Assembly: GCA_039024635.1 (NCBI GenBank)
Contig: JBCCQA010000006.1
Coordinates: 124,001 to 188,000 of the forward strand
Source: Kuafuiihalomonas sp039024635
GTDB taxonomy: Bacteria > Myxococcota > Kuafuiibacteriia > Kuafuiibacteriales > Kuafuiibacteriaceae
DNA: 64,000 bases
Reading direction: 5' to 3'
The translations under genes and the position numbers were made by a program. Under the pieces are notes generated by a model. It saw only the letters and a program-made list of their open reading frames with translations, ran no database searches and was not told the origin of the DNA. Positions within the stretch are counted from its first letter, which is position 1. The number at the start of each line of letters is the position of its first letter. Of the stretch, positions 52,789 through 62,035 are shown piece after piece.

Positions 52789-53703
52789 CTAGGAAAACAA
52801 CCCCTCGATGCTGAGGTATCGCTCGCCGGTATCGTAGGCGTAGGTGAGGATTCGAGACCCAGCCGGATAGTCGTGCTGTACCTTAGCGACGGCGGCCAAA
52901 GAGGCGCCAGTCGAGATGCCGCACAGGATGCCCTCGGTCTTGGCCAAGCGAGCCGTCATGTCGAATGCGTCTTCTTCGGTCACGGTGATGGCCCCATCGA
53001 GGACGGTGCGGTCGAGAATCTTGGGAAAGAAACCCGGCCCGATGCCCTGAAGCCGGTGAGGCTGGGCCTCTCGCCCGGACAGCACCGCAGCCCGCTCCGG
53101 CTCCACCGCCCAGACCTGCGTCTTTGGCCAACGGTCCTTGAGTACGCGACCGACACCGGTGATATGTCCGCCAGTGCCGACGCCGGTGATGAGCGCGGTG
53201 ACGCCGTTGGGAAAGTCATCGACGACTTCCGACGCCGATGCCTCTACGTGGACGTCGACGTTGGCCGAGTTTTCGAACTGGGAAGGCATCCAGGCCGGGG
53301 CCAGCTCTTTTAGGAGTCGATGCGCCCGGTCGATGGCGCCCTGCATTCCGTGCTCTCGTCGGGTCAGGTGAAAGTTGGCGCCGTAGGCGGCCATCAGTCG
53401 GCGCCGCTCGGTGGACATGGATTCGGGCATGACGAGGACAAGTCGATAGCCTTTCACCGCCGCCACCATCGCAAGGCCAATGCCCGTGTTGCCGGAGGTC
53501 GGCTCGACGATGGTGGTGCCCGGCTTCAGGGAGCCCTCTGACTCGGCCCGCTCGACCATGGCTTTGGCAATTCTGTCTTTGATGCTGCCGCCGGGGTTGG
53601 CCGACTCGAGCTTCATCCAAACCTCGATGTCGGGTCGAAAGAGCCGGCGGATTCGTACGTGGGGCGTCGCTCCGACTCCGTCCAATATGTGGTCATATCT
53701 CAT
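52789..53703 (-). CDS. cysK: Cysteine synthase
   Basis: 304 residues. It makes cysteine from O-acetylserine and sulfide. The PLP lysine is Lys42 in NPGGSIKDR; the substrate loop TSGNTGIGLAM, the phosphate cup GVGTGGHITGVG and the C-terminal ILCGISTGASLAA are typical of CysK/CysM. The very short N-terminus and the EHGMQGAIDRA segment are usual. The serine acetyltransferase gene ends 11 bp upstream on the same strand, so the two steps of cysteine synthesis are co-transcribed. CysM or cystathionine beta-synthase-like activity cannot be excluded. Confidence 0.92.
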   Translation of the reverse strand: MRYDHILDGVGATPHVRIRRLFRPDIEVWMKLESANPGGSIKDRIAKAMVERAESEGSLKPGTTIVEPTSGNTGIGLAMVAAVKGYRLVLVMPESMSTERRRLMAAYGANFHLTRREHGMQGAIDRAHRLLKELAPAWMPSQFENSANVDVHVEASASEVVDDFPNGVTALITGVGTGGHITGVGRVLKDRWPKTQVWAVEPERAAVLSGREAQPHRLQGIGPGFFPKILDRTVLDGAITVTEEDAFDMTARLAKTEGILCGISTGASLAAVAKVQHDYPAGSRILTYAYDTGERYLSIEGLFS

Positions 53704-53714
53704 GTGGGCACCTC

Positions 53715-54536
53715 TCAGATGTGAAACTCGAGCCCGTCGTCGGGCTCTTCGGAGTGGCGGATACGGACCGTGCTGCGGTGATAGACCACCGAGCGAGGCG
53801 GGACCGACTCGGTGAGCCAGACGTTGCCGCCGATGACGGCCCCATCGCCGATGTGCGTATCGCCTCCTAGCACGGTCGCGTTAGCGTATAGCACCACGTC
53901 ATCGCCGATGGTCGGATGGCGCTTCCCGGAAGCCTTGGCCGTGTCCACGCTCAGAGCGCCCAAGGTGACGCCCTGATAGATCTTCACACGGTCGCCGATC
54001 TCGGTGGTCTGTCCAATTACGACACCGGTCCCGTGGTCCAAGAAGAAGGGACAGCCGATCCGGGCGCCGGGGTGGATGTCGACGCCGGTCCGCTCATGGG
54101 CATACTCGCTCACCAGACGGGGAAGGGTGGGCACCTTCATCTGCCACAGCATGTGGGCGACCCTGTGGGCTGCGATGGCGTAAAAGCCGGGATAGGCGAG
54201 GATGACCTCATCCAAGTTGTTGGCGGCCGGGTCGCCAGCACGGATAATCTCGGCGTCCTCGGCCAGGCAGCGACTTATCTGGACCAGCCCCTCGAAGAAG
54301 TTCTGGCAAAGGGCTTCTTCGTCCTGTCGTCCGATGCCAGTGAGCAGCTGGAGCAGGTCGGCCTCCAAGCGGATGGCGTCGGATCGAAAGCGGGATTGGC
54401 AGTCCTCGGGGTGGCCCCCGGAGATCAGGAGCGAGAAGGTGTCGTCCAGGAACTGGGCTGCCTGCTCACGCCGGATGCCGATGCGACTGAGCCGAGGCCG
54501 AGCTTCGGCGAGCCGCTTCAGGGTGGCGTCGTCCAT
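53715..54536 (-). CDS. cysE: Serine O-acetyltransferase
   Basis: About 273 residues from the ATG at 54536. It acetylates L-serine from acetyl-CoA, the step before cysteine synthase. The helical N-terminal half is followed by the left-handed hexapeptide beta-helix with the catalytic FFLDHGTGVVIGQTTEIGD and YQGVTLGALS motifs, and KRHPTIGDDVVLYANATVLGG. The larger N-terminal domain resembles EpsC/SrpH-type enzymes. The C-terminus ends PDDGLEFHI; a terminal Ile is the feature CysE uses to dock on CysK. Divergent from the methyltransferase gene. Confidence 0.93.
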   Translation of the reverse strand: MDDATLKRLAEARPRLSRIGIRREQAAQFLDDTFSLLISGGHPEDCQSRFRSDAIRLEADLLQLLTGIGRQDEEALCQNFFEGLVQISRCLAEDAEIIRAGDPAANNLDEVILAYPGFYAIAAHRVAHMLWQMKVPTLPRLVSEYAHERTGVDIHPGARIGCPFFLDHGTGVVIGQTTEIGDRVKIYQGVTLGALSVDTAKASGKRHPTIGDDVVLYANATVLGGDTHIGDGAVIGGNVWLTESVPPRSVVYHRSTVRIRHSEEPDDGLEFHI

Positions 54537-54648
54537 GTTGCATTGGCGCCAATTCGGCGCCTCTCTGACAACGAGGAACGCCCCCCCCGTCTCGGGACAC
54601 CCCCGAGCCGTTGCTCCCCTCCGTCCGGTCACCTAAGCAAGAGGAGTC

Positions 54649-55392
54649 GTGGAGCAGGGATTTCAGCGGGACTACCACAGCAGCGAGCGCAGCCACTGGT
54701 GGAGCGTCGCCCGCAGGGACATGGTGCTCCGTCTGCTCCATCGCTACGACATCGGAGGTGGCACGCGGGTCATGGACGTCGGTTGCTCCAGCGGTCGGTT
54801 GGTCGCCGCCCTGGAGGCCGAGGGAGTCGAAGCCCATGGGGTGGACGTCTCCCAGGCTGCGGTCGATGCGTGCCACGCCGACGGCCTTTATCGCATCCGG
54901 CTGCGTCCCGCTGACGACATCGACGCGCCCGACGACCACTTCGACGCGGTGATCGCTTCCGACGTTCTCGAGCACCTGGACGACGACGTGGCGGCGCTGC
55001 GAGAGTGGCATCGGATCCTCCGACCCGGCGGCCGACTCTTCGCCTTCGTTCCAGCCCACATGATGCTGTGGAGTGAGCACGACGAGATCAATCACCATCG
55101 CCGTCGCTACAGCCGAGACAGGCTGAGCGACGCCTTCGCCGCCGTCCCTGGACTGCGCGTGGAGCGTCTTTCGGGGTGGAACGGACTTCTGCTCCCGCCG
55201 GTGGCGGCGGTCCGAACCCTGCAGCGTTTCGCGGGCAACGAGCGCCGAGAGCACGACTTCAAGCCGACCCACCCTTGGGTGAACCGGGCCCTGACCGCCC
55301 TTCTCAGAGCCGAGAACCGCTACTTGACGCGGCGCGATGCGCCCACCGGGGTCAGCCTGTTCGCCGTCGCCCGAAAGGAACGAGCGCACTGA
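54649..55392 (+). CDS. Class I SAM-dependent methyltransferase
   Basis: 247 residues from a GTG with AGGAG five to nine bases upstream. SAM motif I is VMDVGCSSGRLVAALE, the strand-2 acid lies in AHGVDVS, and HFDAVIASDVLEHLDD with LRPGGRLFAFVP completes the Methyltransf_11/23 core. An HW-rich start (RDYHSSERSHWWSVARRDMV) and a later EHDEINHHRRRYSRDRL are seen in methyltransferases encoded near polysaccharide or lipid genes. The acceptor is unknown. It is followed on the same strand by the DUF4332 gene. Confidence 0.85.
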   Translation: MEQGFQRDYHSSERSHWWSVARRDMVLRLLHRYDIGGGTRVMDVGCSSGRLVAALEAEGVEAHGVDVSQAAVDACHADGLYRIRLRPADDIDAPDDHFDAVIASDVLEHLDDDVAALREWHRILRPGGRLFAFVPAHMMLWSEHDEINHHRRRYSRDRLSDAFAAVPGLRVERLSGWNGLLLPPVAAVRTLQRFAGNERREHDFKPTHPWVNRALTALLRAENRYLTRRDAPTGVSLFAVARKERAH

Positions 55393-55437
55393 GACCCGAC
55401 CTTGGCCTTCGAGCTTCGAAGGGGTTAGGGCCCCTTC

Positions 55438-55842
55438 ATGACCAAACTGACCGAGATCGAGACCATCGGACCCGTATGCGCCGGCAAGCTGGAAGGAGCT
55501 GGGGTCAAGAACGTCGAGCAGCTCTTGGAAACAGGCGCCAGCCGAAGCGGCCGGGCTAAGCTGGCCCAAGCCTGCGGCATGGGCGAGTCCAGGATCCTGC
55601 GTTGGGTCAACATGGCCGATCTGATGCGCATCAACGGCGTCGGAGAGGAGTATTCGGACCTGCTGGAGGCGGCCGGGGTGGATACGGTCAAAGAGCTGCG
55701 AACCCGGAACGCCGAGAACCTCTTCGCCAAGATCAAGGAGGTGAACGACGCCAAAAACCTCGTTCGTCAGACGCCAACCCAAAGCAGCGTCACGAGCTGG
55801 ATCGACCAGGCGAAGAACCTCGAGGACAAGATTAGCCACTGA
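55438..55842 (+). CDS. DUF4332 helix-hairpin-helix protein
   Basis: 134 residues. Two helix-hairpin-helix-like units are visible: IETIGPVCAGKLEGAGVKNVEQL and MRINGVGEEYSDLLEAAGVDTVKEL, the pattern of DUF4332 domains that resemble the RadA/DisA DNA-binding HhH. Probably a small cytosolic DNA- or protein-binding protein. No enzymatic motif is present. The C-terminus is a short helix with no known motif. It starts with ATG 45 bp after the methyltransferase gene. Confidence 0.8.
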   Translation: MTKLTEIETIGPVCAGKLEGAGVKNVEQLLETGASRSGRAKLAQACGMGESRILRWVNMADLMRINGVGEEYSDLLEAAGVDTVKELRTRNAENLFAKIKEVNDAKNLVRQTPTQSSVTSWIDQAKNLEDKISH

Positions 55843-55950
55843 GCCCATCAGTTCGTCAGGGTTACCTCGATACCCTGGTCAGAATCTGGGCGGTCCTCGG
55901 GGGGCCACACTCCTGAAGGACCTACGGCGTCCGATTCGGGGCTCGGGACT

Positions 55951-56061
55951 ATGGACGTCGATCTATTCGATGCGCCGCCGTCCGACGGCGACGACACTAT
56001 TCTATTCCTAGAAGACGAAGCCCCGAGCATCAAGGCTCGGCCTCGAGACCGACTCGGATGA
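55951..56061 (+). other. Out-of-frame 5' fragment of the PilJ-like chemoreceptor gene
   Basis: From an ATG at 55951 the plus strand encodes 36 residues (MDVDLFDAPPSDGDDTILFL then EDEAPSIK). The composition is protein-like and acidic, and it stops at TGA 56059-56061. The +1 frame is open from 56012 and continues as DSDEVPSATVLHLAGRQQTL, which holds the PilJ-type LAGRQ...CQRI motif, directly into the receptor. So this looks like the true beginning of the receptor gene, separated by a single frameshift near 56,015-56,060. Confidence 0.5.
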
Positions 56062-56152
56062 GGTTCCTTCCGCCACGGTTCTGCATCTGGCCGGTCGTCA
56101 GCAGACCCTATGCCAGCGGATCCTGAAGGACCTCCTGGCCGAGCTGGCAGGC

Positions 56153-57346
56153 TTGCGCTCCGAGCGAGGAGCCATGATGCAGGTCATGCGGGCCACCTTC
56201 GCCGGCCTCGAACAGGGCGGCCATGTCCCGACGACGGTGAACCCTGACGGTGAGAGCATCGACTTCCCGCCGGCACCGGACGAAGACTGCCGGGCTGCGG
56301 CGCAAGCCGCCCGCCAGCTCGTCGAACAGCTGGCCCAACACATCATTCGAGTCGTGAAGGCACCTGAGTCGGAGCGCAAGGCGCTCCTGCGAGATGCACT
56401 CCAGATCGGCGACGCCATGGCTGAGGCCTCTGAGAGGGTGGTCCAGGTCTTTGGGGACTACTTCTCCGAGGAAGAACGCAGGTACCGGGAGAACGAAAGA
56501 CTGCTGTCCGAGAACCTCCGTGGCGTTGTGAGCAAAATGCGGCTCGTGGCCGCCGACATGCAGGCCATGATCGCCGAGCTTCGAGAGGTCGCCCGGCACC
56601 TCACGGATGCGGCGAGCGTCCAGCAAGGCTTCGCTCGCTCATTGGCCGACGAGGCGGCCCTCGTGCGGGACCAGGCCCAAGGCATCAACGCCGCGACTGA
56701 AGAGCTCGCCCAAGCCATGCAGGCCCTCTCGACCGGGATCCGGGGCAGCCACAGCCAAGTCCAGTCGACGAATCAACTCACGACCCAGGCGGCCGAGGCC
56801 ATGAACCAGCTCGAGGCCCGGACCCGCTCCATCGACGGGAGCATCGCCGTGGTAGAGGGCGTGGCCGACCAGACCAAGCTCTTGGCTCTCAACGCGACCA
56901 TCGAAGCAGCCCGCGCCGGTGAAGCGGGAAAAGGCTTCCAGGTCGTAGCGCACGAAGTAAAGCAGCTCGCGGCGGAGTCGGCCGAAGCGGCGCTTCGCAT
57001 TCAAGGCGACGTCACCGAAATGCGAGAGCGGAGCGTGGCCACCCAAGGCTTCGTGCAACAGGTCGATGCGTCGATGGAGACCATCGCCGAGATCTCCACT
57101 ACCAACGCCGACTCGGTGGACCAGCAGGCCTCCCGAACCGAAGCCATGCGGGCCTCGGTCGTCGCTACCACCGCTTCAGCAGACCGGATTTCGGAATCGG
57201 CCGTCACCTACGCCGAAGCAGCGACCAAGACCTCCCAACGCGCCGAAAACGTGAACGAGGTCTCGGCTCGACTCATCGACATGTCGGCCCAGATCGGCGA
57301 TCTGCTTCACGAGCTGGAGAGCCAACCTCTGGGCACGAAGCGCTAG
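56153..57346 (+). CDS. Soluble methyl-accepting chemotaxis-type receptor (PilJ-like N-terminus), 5' end disputed
   Basis: 397 residues from a TTG. The C-terminal half is a classical MCP signalling hairpin: VADQTKLLALNATIEAARAG then GKGFQVVAHEVKQLA, flanked by long heptad coils. The N-terminal coils (EDCRAAAQAARQLVEQLAQH, ERRYRENERLLSENL) carry no membrane helix, so the receptor is cytosolic. In the same frame but before this start the DNA encodes LAGRQQTLCQRILKDLLAE (56,087-56,143), the PilJ ligand-domain motif. No ATG or GTG precedes it in frame; see the fragment at 55,951. No che genes are nearby, so its CheA/CheW partners lie elsewhere. Confidence 0.75.
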   Translation: MRSERGAMMQVMRATFAGLEQGGHVPTTVNPDGESIDFPPAPDEDCRAAAQAARQLVEQLAQHIIRVVKAPESERKALLRDALQIGDAMAEASERVVQVFGDYFSEEERRYRENERLLSENLRGVVSKMRLVAADMQAMIAELREVARHLTDAASVQQGFARSLADEAALVRDQAQGINAATEELAQAMQALSTGIRGSHSQVQSTNQLTTQAAEAMNQLEARTRSIDGSIAVVEGVADQTKLLALNATIEAARAGEAGKGFQVVAHEVKQLAAESAEAALRIQGDVTEMRERSVATQGFVQQVDASMETIAEISTTNADSVDQQASRTEAMRASVVATTASADRISESAVTYAEAATKTSQRAENVNEVSARLIDMSAQIGDLLHELESQPLGTKR

Positions 57347-57519
57347 TGTGCCGGTCACGAATCTCGATCAGTTTCCCGTCGAGTCATAGGCCGTCCTGGT
57401 GGACCAGCTTCGGAGGGCGTTGGGTGGACCCCAGGGACTGAGAAGCCCGAAAGGGGGCCGCTGGGCCGCCAGGGCGGTCGAGGGCCGGCGGGAAGCGATC
57501 TGATCTTTATGATCGTACA

Positions 57520-59664
57520 CTAGACCAGCTCGAAAGGCAGGCTCCGCAGGCGACGCCCGGTAAGAGCAAAGATTGCGTTGCCCACCGCCGCCGCGATGGG
57601 AGGAAGACCGGGCTCACCCACGCCGGTCGGCGGGGCGTCGCTTTCCACGATGTGAACCTCGATGTCTGGACACTCATTCATGCGCAGCGCTTGGAAGTCG
57701 TGGAAGTTCGATTGCTGGACCGCACCACCTTCGAAGCTAATCGCTTCTTGGGTCATGGCCGCACTGAGGCCGAATATGATGCCACCCTCGATCTGCGCCT
57801 TCACGCCATCCGGATTCATGACGGTCCCGCAGTCGACGGCCGCCGTGACCTTGTGGACGCGGGGCCGGCCTTCTTCCATCGAGACCTCGGCCACTTCGGC
57901 GACGTAGCTTCCGAAGCTGTGGTGAACGGCGACGCCGAGGGCGTGGCCTTCCGGCACTGCCTGACCCCAGCCGGCCTCTTGGACCGCCAGCTCCAGGACG
58001 CCGAGGTGCCTGGGGTGCGCTTCTAAGAGCCCGCGCCTGAAGTCGACCGGATCCTGACCCGCCGCGTGCGCAAGCTCGTCGACGAAGGACTCCACGACGA
58101 AGCCGTTGTGGCTGTGGCCGACCGCTCGCCAGAAGGCGCACTTCACCGGACCCTCGGCCGTGGCATAGCCGACCCGGAGATTCGGGATGGCGTAGGGCAG
58201 ATCCTTGGCACCTTCGACGATGCTCGGGTCATCACTGAAGGTCTTCATGCTCCATACCGCGGCCTTGGTCACAAAGCGGGGCATGATCTCGCTGAGCATG
58301 TCGGGAATGACGTCGTACATGGCCGTCTCGGCCACGATTCGATGCTCCCAGTGTGAGGCCCGACCCTCGCTCAAGGCCCCCCGCAATCGGTGCAGCGAAG
58401 CCTGCCGGAAGTAGCCGAAGCGAATGTCGTCCTCCCGAGACCACTGCAATCGGACGGGCTTGTCGCGGCGCATGGCGACTTCGACCGCCTCCGACGCGTA
58501 GTCGACGTAGGACTTCCGTCCAAAGGCGCCGCCGAGCAGCGTCGAGTGCACCCGAACACTGTCCATACCCAAGCCCGTCAGCTTGGCCACGGCGACCGCC
58601 ACGCCTCCCGGTCCCTGGGTCGGAAGCCAGATGTCGGCGCCGAGCTCCCGGACCCAAGCCGTAGCTACTGGTGGCTCCATGGGCGCATGGGCCAAGAATG
58701 GCAGTCGGTACTCGGCCTCGAGCGCTCCGTCCTCAGACGATAGGGCCGAGCCTTCGCTTCGGATGTCGGAGGCGCTGCCCTGGTTCAGGATCTCGGCGTA
58801 CTCGGTCCACATGGACTCGGTCGAGAACTCCGACTTCGACCATTCGGTCTTCACCTTCTTGGCGCCCTTCATCGCCTCGGGATAACCGGTAGCCACGACG
58901 GCCACCCCGTTCGAGATCTCGAAGATCGCCAGCACCCCGTCGACGGCCTCGGCGTCCTGGGCCTCGAAGCCGAGCAGATGGCTCCCGTACGGCCCACGAA
59001 GGACCACCGCCACCTCCGCGTCAGAAGGACCGGCATCGGCGCCGAAGACCGCCGTACCCGTCGTCTTGGAGCGATTGTCGAGACGAGGACGGGAGCGACC
59101 TAGGATCCTCCATTCGCTTCGGGGCTTGGGCTCAGCATCCTCGTCGAGGTGGACATGGGCCTGGTCGACAAGCTCCTTGAAATGAAGGGCCCGCTGACTC
59201 GCGGTGTCGACCAGCTGACCATCTTGGAAGCGGACCTGAGCCCGATCCACGCCGAAGGCGGATGCCGCGGCGCCGATGAAGGCCTCCCGCATCACGGCCC
59301 CCGCTTTGCGCAGTATCTCGAAGGAGCTTGCGGTCGACGTGCTCCCGCCGGTGCCCTGAACGCCGAACATCGGATTCCGGAAGGCGGGATCCGCAGGGGC
59401 GAACCGAATCTCGATCGCCTCCGGATCCATGCCGAGTTCCTCGGCCACCATCATGGTCTCGCTCGTCAGCGTTCCCTGCCCCATCTCGACTCGAGCCAAC
59501 GTGAAGATGATGGACCCATGAACCGTGGCTTCCAGGAAGGCGTTGGGCTGGAAGCGCCCGCTCGCCTTGGCCGAGTCCGAGCTGCAGCCCGGAAGCTGAA
59601 AGCCGACGTAGAGGGCCGCCGATGCGCCTGCCGTTCCCTTGAGAAAGCTGCGCCGAGTCGTCAT
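57520..59664 (-). CDS. Molybdenum hydroxylase large subunit (isoquinoline 1-oxidoreductase beta-like)
   Basis: 714 residues. A twin-arginine signal (MTTRRSFLKG with a hydrophobic stretch to LPGCSS) exports the folded enzyme. The Mo-binding fold of the xanthine dehydrogenase/IorB family is present: LARVEMGQGTLTSE, FGVQGTGGSTSTASSF, LLGGAFGRKSYVDY, CAFWRAVGHSHNGFVVES, DCGTVMNPDGVKAQIEGG and the catalytic glutamate Glu684 in GVGEPGLPP. Such enzymes hydroxylate aldehydes or N-heterocycles and pass electrons through the partner 2Fe-2S subunit, encoded just upstream with a 4-bp overlap. The substrate is unknown. Confidence 0.9.
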   Translation of the reverse strand: MTTRRSFLKGTAGASAALYVGFQLPGCSSDSAKASGRFQPNAFLEATVHGSIIFTLARVEMGQGTLTSETMMVAEELGMDPEAIEIRFAPADPAFRNPMFGVQGTGGSTSTASSFEILRKAGAVMREAFIGAAASAFGVDRAQVRFQDGQLVDTASQRALHFKELVDQAHVHLDEDAEPKPRSEWRILGRSRPRLDNRSKTTGTAVFGADAGPSDAEVAVVLRGPYGSHLLGFEAQDAEAVDGVLAIFEISNGVAVVATGYPEAMKGAKKVKTEWSKSEFSTESMWTEYAEILNQGSASDIRSEGSALSSEDGALEAEYRLPFLAHAPMEPPVATAWVRELGADIWLPTQGPGGVAVAVAKLTGLGMDSVRVHSTLLGGAFGRKSYVDYASEAVEVAMRRDKPVRLQWSREDDIRFGYFRQASLHRLRGALSEGRASHWEHRIVAETAMYDVIPDMLSEIMPRFVTKAAVWSMKTFSDDPSIVEGAKDLPYAIPNLRVGYATAEGPVKCAFWRAVGHSHNGFVVESFVDELAHAAGQDPVDFRRGLLEAHPRHLGVLELAVQEAGWGQAVPEGHALGVAVHHSFGSYVAEVAEVSMEEGRPRVHKVTAAVDCGTVMNPDGVKAQIEGGIIFGLSAAMTQEAISFEGGAVQQSNFHDFQALRMNECPDIEVHIVESDAPPTGVGEPGLPPIAAAVGNAIFALTGRRLRSLPFELV

Positions 59665-60149
59665 GGCTGCTCACCCTCGCCCGCCCCTTGGGCCGTGGCA
59701 TGGATGTGGCGGGAGGCTCGGGCGATGGCCTTGCGGATTCTCGGATAGGTCCCGCACCGGCAGATGTTGCCCGACATGGCATCGTCCACCTGGGCCCGAC
59801 TGGGCTCGGGATGGCTCCGAAGGAGGGCTACAGCCGACATGATCTGACCGCTCTGGCAGTAGCCACACTGGGGAACGTTCTCTTCCGCCCACGCCCGCTG
59901 AACCGGGTGGTCTCCGCCTAGACCCTCAATGGTCGTGATCGACTTTCCGGCCACAGCCGCCAGGGGCGTGACGCAAGAGCGGATGGGCTGTCCGTCGAGA
60001 TGCACGGTACAGGCCCCGCACTGAGCCATCCCGCACCCGAATTTGACGCCAGTGGTCCCGACGCTCTCACGAAGGACCCACAGCAAGGGCGTGTCGGAAG
60101 CTCGATCGATGGTCCGTTCGATCCCGTTCACTCGCAGTCGGACACTCAC
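59661..60149 (-). CDS. 2Fe-2S subunit of molybdenum hydroxylase (isoquinoline 1-oxidoreductase alpha-like)
   Basis: 162 residues. Plant-type ferredoxin cluster: Cys39, Cys44, Cys47 and Cys59 (CGMAQCGACTVH). The second, helical cluster: Cys95, Cys98, Cys130 and Cys132 (CGYCQSG; ICRCGTYPRI). It moves electrons from the Mo centre of the large subunit to an acceptor, often a cytochrome c in IorAB-type enzymes, as no FAD subunit is encoded here. It has no signal peptide and is probably co-exported with the Tat-dependent partner. ATGA overlap with the large-subunit gene. Confidence 0.93.
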   Translation of the reverse strand: MSVRLRVNGIERTIDRASDTPLLWVLRESVGTTGVKFGCGMAQCGACTVHLDGQPIRSCVTPLAAVAGKSITTIEGLGGDHPVQRAWAEENVPQCGYCQSGQIMSAVALLRSHPEPSRAQVDDAMSGNICRCGTYPRIRKAIARASRHIHATAQGAGEGEQP

Positions 60150-60345
60150 GGAAGGAGCCTCTTGAGCCGCGGCGTCCTTGTCAAAGACGGGCGCCGATTT
60201 CCAGGTAGCGCGTTTTCACTAATGTGCCGGTCTGGCCAAAGGCACGCCGGAGACATCCGGAGAGCCCGTTGACCTCCGCTAGCGGCTGCAACCGCACTCT
60301 TCGAAGACAGCATCAACAGCCGTCGTCGTCCGAGGACCCGTCCCC

Positions 60346-61164
60346 TCAGAAGGACGAAGACTGAACGCAGCGAAAGCCGAGCTGGGCGCGGGTGCTGGTC
60401 GGGGGCGCGCCTCGTATCCTCCCCAAGGCGTCCGGCCCCGAGGCCCAGTCCCCGCCTGCGTGGAGCCGTTCGCGTCGAGGCTCGGATTCACTCGGCCGCC
60501 AGTCGAAGAGCCACTCCGACACGTTTCCGACCAGGTCTACGGCACCTTCGGGAGAAGCACCCCCATCCCGGCTGCCCGCGACTTGGGTGCCGCCCAGGCC
60601 TCCGCACCCCTTTTTGAGGTTCTCCACCAGTTCGGTCCGGGCCCTGAAGACTGCGCGGGCACAGCTCGGCTCAGCTTCTCCCCAAGGTTGGATCCTTCGA
60701 GGGTCGGCGCCGAAGGCGGCTCGGTCCCACTCAATCCAGCGAGGCAGACGCTTACCCGTCCAGGCGCAGTAGCTCTGAGCCTGGGCCCAGTTCACGCAAT
60801 TGACGGGGTGGTCCGCCTTCCCACGCTTGTCGGCATTGCACTGGGCGCCCCGCCCCGGTCGCGCGCAGTAGCCAGCCGCGACGCAACCGGCGTAGGCGGC
60901 CACGGTGACCTCGGTGCGGTCGATGTCGAAGGCATCGACCCACAGGGATCGTCCGAAGGCATCGGCCGAGAGGGATCGGTCGATTGTACTGACCGAGTGG
61001 ACCTCTTCGCAGCTGCCCTCCAGGCAGGGTCGCGGGTGGACCCCGCCGGCGATGCGGACCATGCCCGCCGGCAGCGGGTCCCCATCGACGCCGAGGAGGG
61101 CCAAGAGCAGGAGTCCTGGGCCGGGCACTGGGAACCCGGTGCCACAGCCCAGGAGGCGCTGCAA
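60346..61164 (-). CDS. Exported FGE-sulfatase-like (SUMF1-fold) protein
   Basis: 272 residues. The N-terminus holds a hydrophobic stretch (GPGLLLLALLGVDG) fitting a signal peptide. The body has the FGE/SUMF1 fold landmarks: VDAFDIDRTEVTVAAYAGCV, HPVNCVNWAQAQSYCAW, RLPRWIEWDRAAFG, LVGNVSEWLFDW and the end GFRCVQSS. The catalytic region reads AGGDWASGPDALGRIRGA, with no cysteine, so it cannot make formylglycine by the known mechanism; it is more likely a binding or structural relative. It follows the SDR gene by 11 bp. The 196 bp beyond its stop, up to the iron-sulfur subunit gene, show nothing recognisable. Confidence 0.8.
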   Translation of the reverse strand: MQRLLGCGTGFPVPGPGLLLLALLGVDGDPLPAGMVRIAGGVHPRPCLEGSCEEVHSVSTIDRSLSADAFGRSLWVDAFDIDRTEVTVAAYAGCVAAGYCARPGRGAQCNADKRGKADHPVNCVNWAQAQSYCAWTGKRLPRWIEWDRAAFGADPRRIQPWGEAEPSCARAVFRARTELVENLKKGCGGLGGTQVAGSRDGGASPEGAVDLVGNVSEWLFDWRPSESEPRRERLHAGGDWASGPDALGRIRGAPPTSTRAQLGFRCVQSSSF

Positions 61165-61175
61165 GAGAGCGCGGC

Positions 61176-61916
61176 TCAGACCTGGGCCATGCCTCCATCC
61201 ACGACGTACTCGGCGCCAGTCACGAAAGACGACAGCTCCGAGAGGAGGAAAAGGGCTACATTTCCCACCTCCTCGCTCTTGCCGAATCGCTTCAAGGGAA
61301 CCCGGGCAAGGATGCCCTCGGCCATTTGGGCCTGGACCTCCTGCGGGAGACCCGTTCGGTTGAAGAAGTCCGTCTCGATCGGCCCCGGACTGACGGCGTT
61401 GACCCGGATATTGCGGGGCGAGAGCTCCGACGCCAATACGCGGACAAGGTTCCGCAAAGCCGCCTTGGTGGGGCCGTACACCGTGGCGGCCGGCATACCC
61501 ATCACGTTGACGATGGAGGTGTTGAAGACCAGAGACGCCCCGTCATCGAAGAGACCAGACAGGGCCTTGGTCTGCAGCAGGGGACCACGGACGTTGACGG
61601 CGAACTGAGCGTCGAAAGCTTCGGACGTCACATCGGTGTGAGGGAGCATCTTTCCGTAGCCGGCGTTGGCGAAGAAGCCGTCCAGCCCGCCCAGGCGGTC
61701 GGCGACCTCTTGGGCCAAGGCTTCGGCCGCACCAGGATCACCCGCGTCGTTTTGGATGGCGTCGATGCCTTCGGCTTTCAGGGCTTCGATGCGGTCGGCG
61801 TTTGTTCCTGTAGCCAGCACTTTCGCGCCCGCCGCCTTGAGCTGCTGAGCGGCTGCGCGACCGATGCCGCTGGTTCCGCCGGTGACGAGGATTCGTTTGT
61901 CGTTGAAGTCGAACAT
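61176..61916 (-). CDS. Short-chain dehydrogenase/reductase
   Basis: 246 residues, classical SDR. NAD(P)-binding TGGTSGIGRAA at 12-22, NAG in FFANAGYG, the catalytic Ser in NTSIVNVMG, and Tyr147-xxx-Lys151 in VYGPTKAAL. VSPGPIETDFF and VTGAEYVVDGGM complete the fold. ATGTNADR after strand 2 suggests NADP(H) preference (no acidic residue there). The substrate is not evident. It is probably transcribed with the FGE-like gene downstream. Confidence 0.88.
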   Translation of the reverse strand: MFDFNDKRILVTGGTSGIGRAAAQQLKAAGAKVLATGTNADRIEALKAEGIDAIQNDAGDPGAAEALAQEVADRLGGLDGFFANAGYGKMLPHTDVTSEAFDAQFAVNVRGPLLQTKALSGLFDDGASLVFNTSIVNVMGMPAATVYGPTKAALRNLVRVLASELSPRNIRVNAVSPGPIETDFFNRTGLPQEVQAQMAEGILARVPLKRFGKSEEVGNVALFLLSELSSFVTGAEYVVDGGMAQV

Positions 61917-62035
61917 CGAGGCGGAGTCTGACCCTGTCGACCCAGGCCGACTAGCCGCCCTGGTGGAATGACAGCGTTTCCAGAAGGGAAACTCAGGGCT
62001 CCCCGAACCAGAAGGCTCTCCGTATGCGTACTTCT

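Noticed and set aside
54466..55848. 460-codon minus-strand open frame
   Set aside because: It lies antisense to the methyltransferase and DUF4332 genes and overlaps cysE; no family features.
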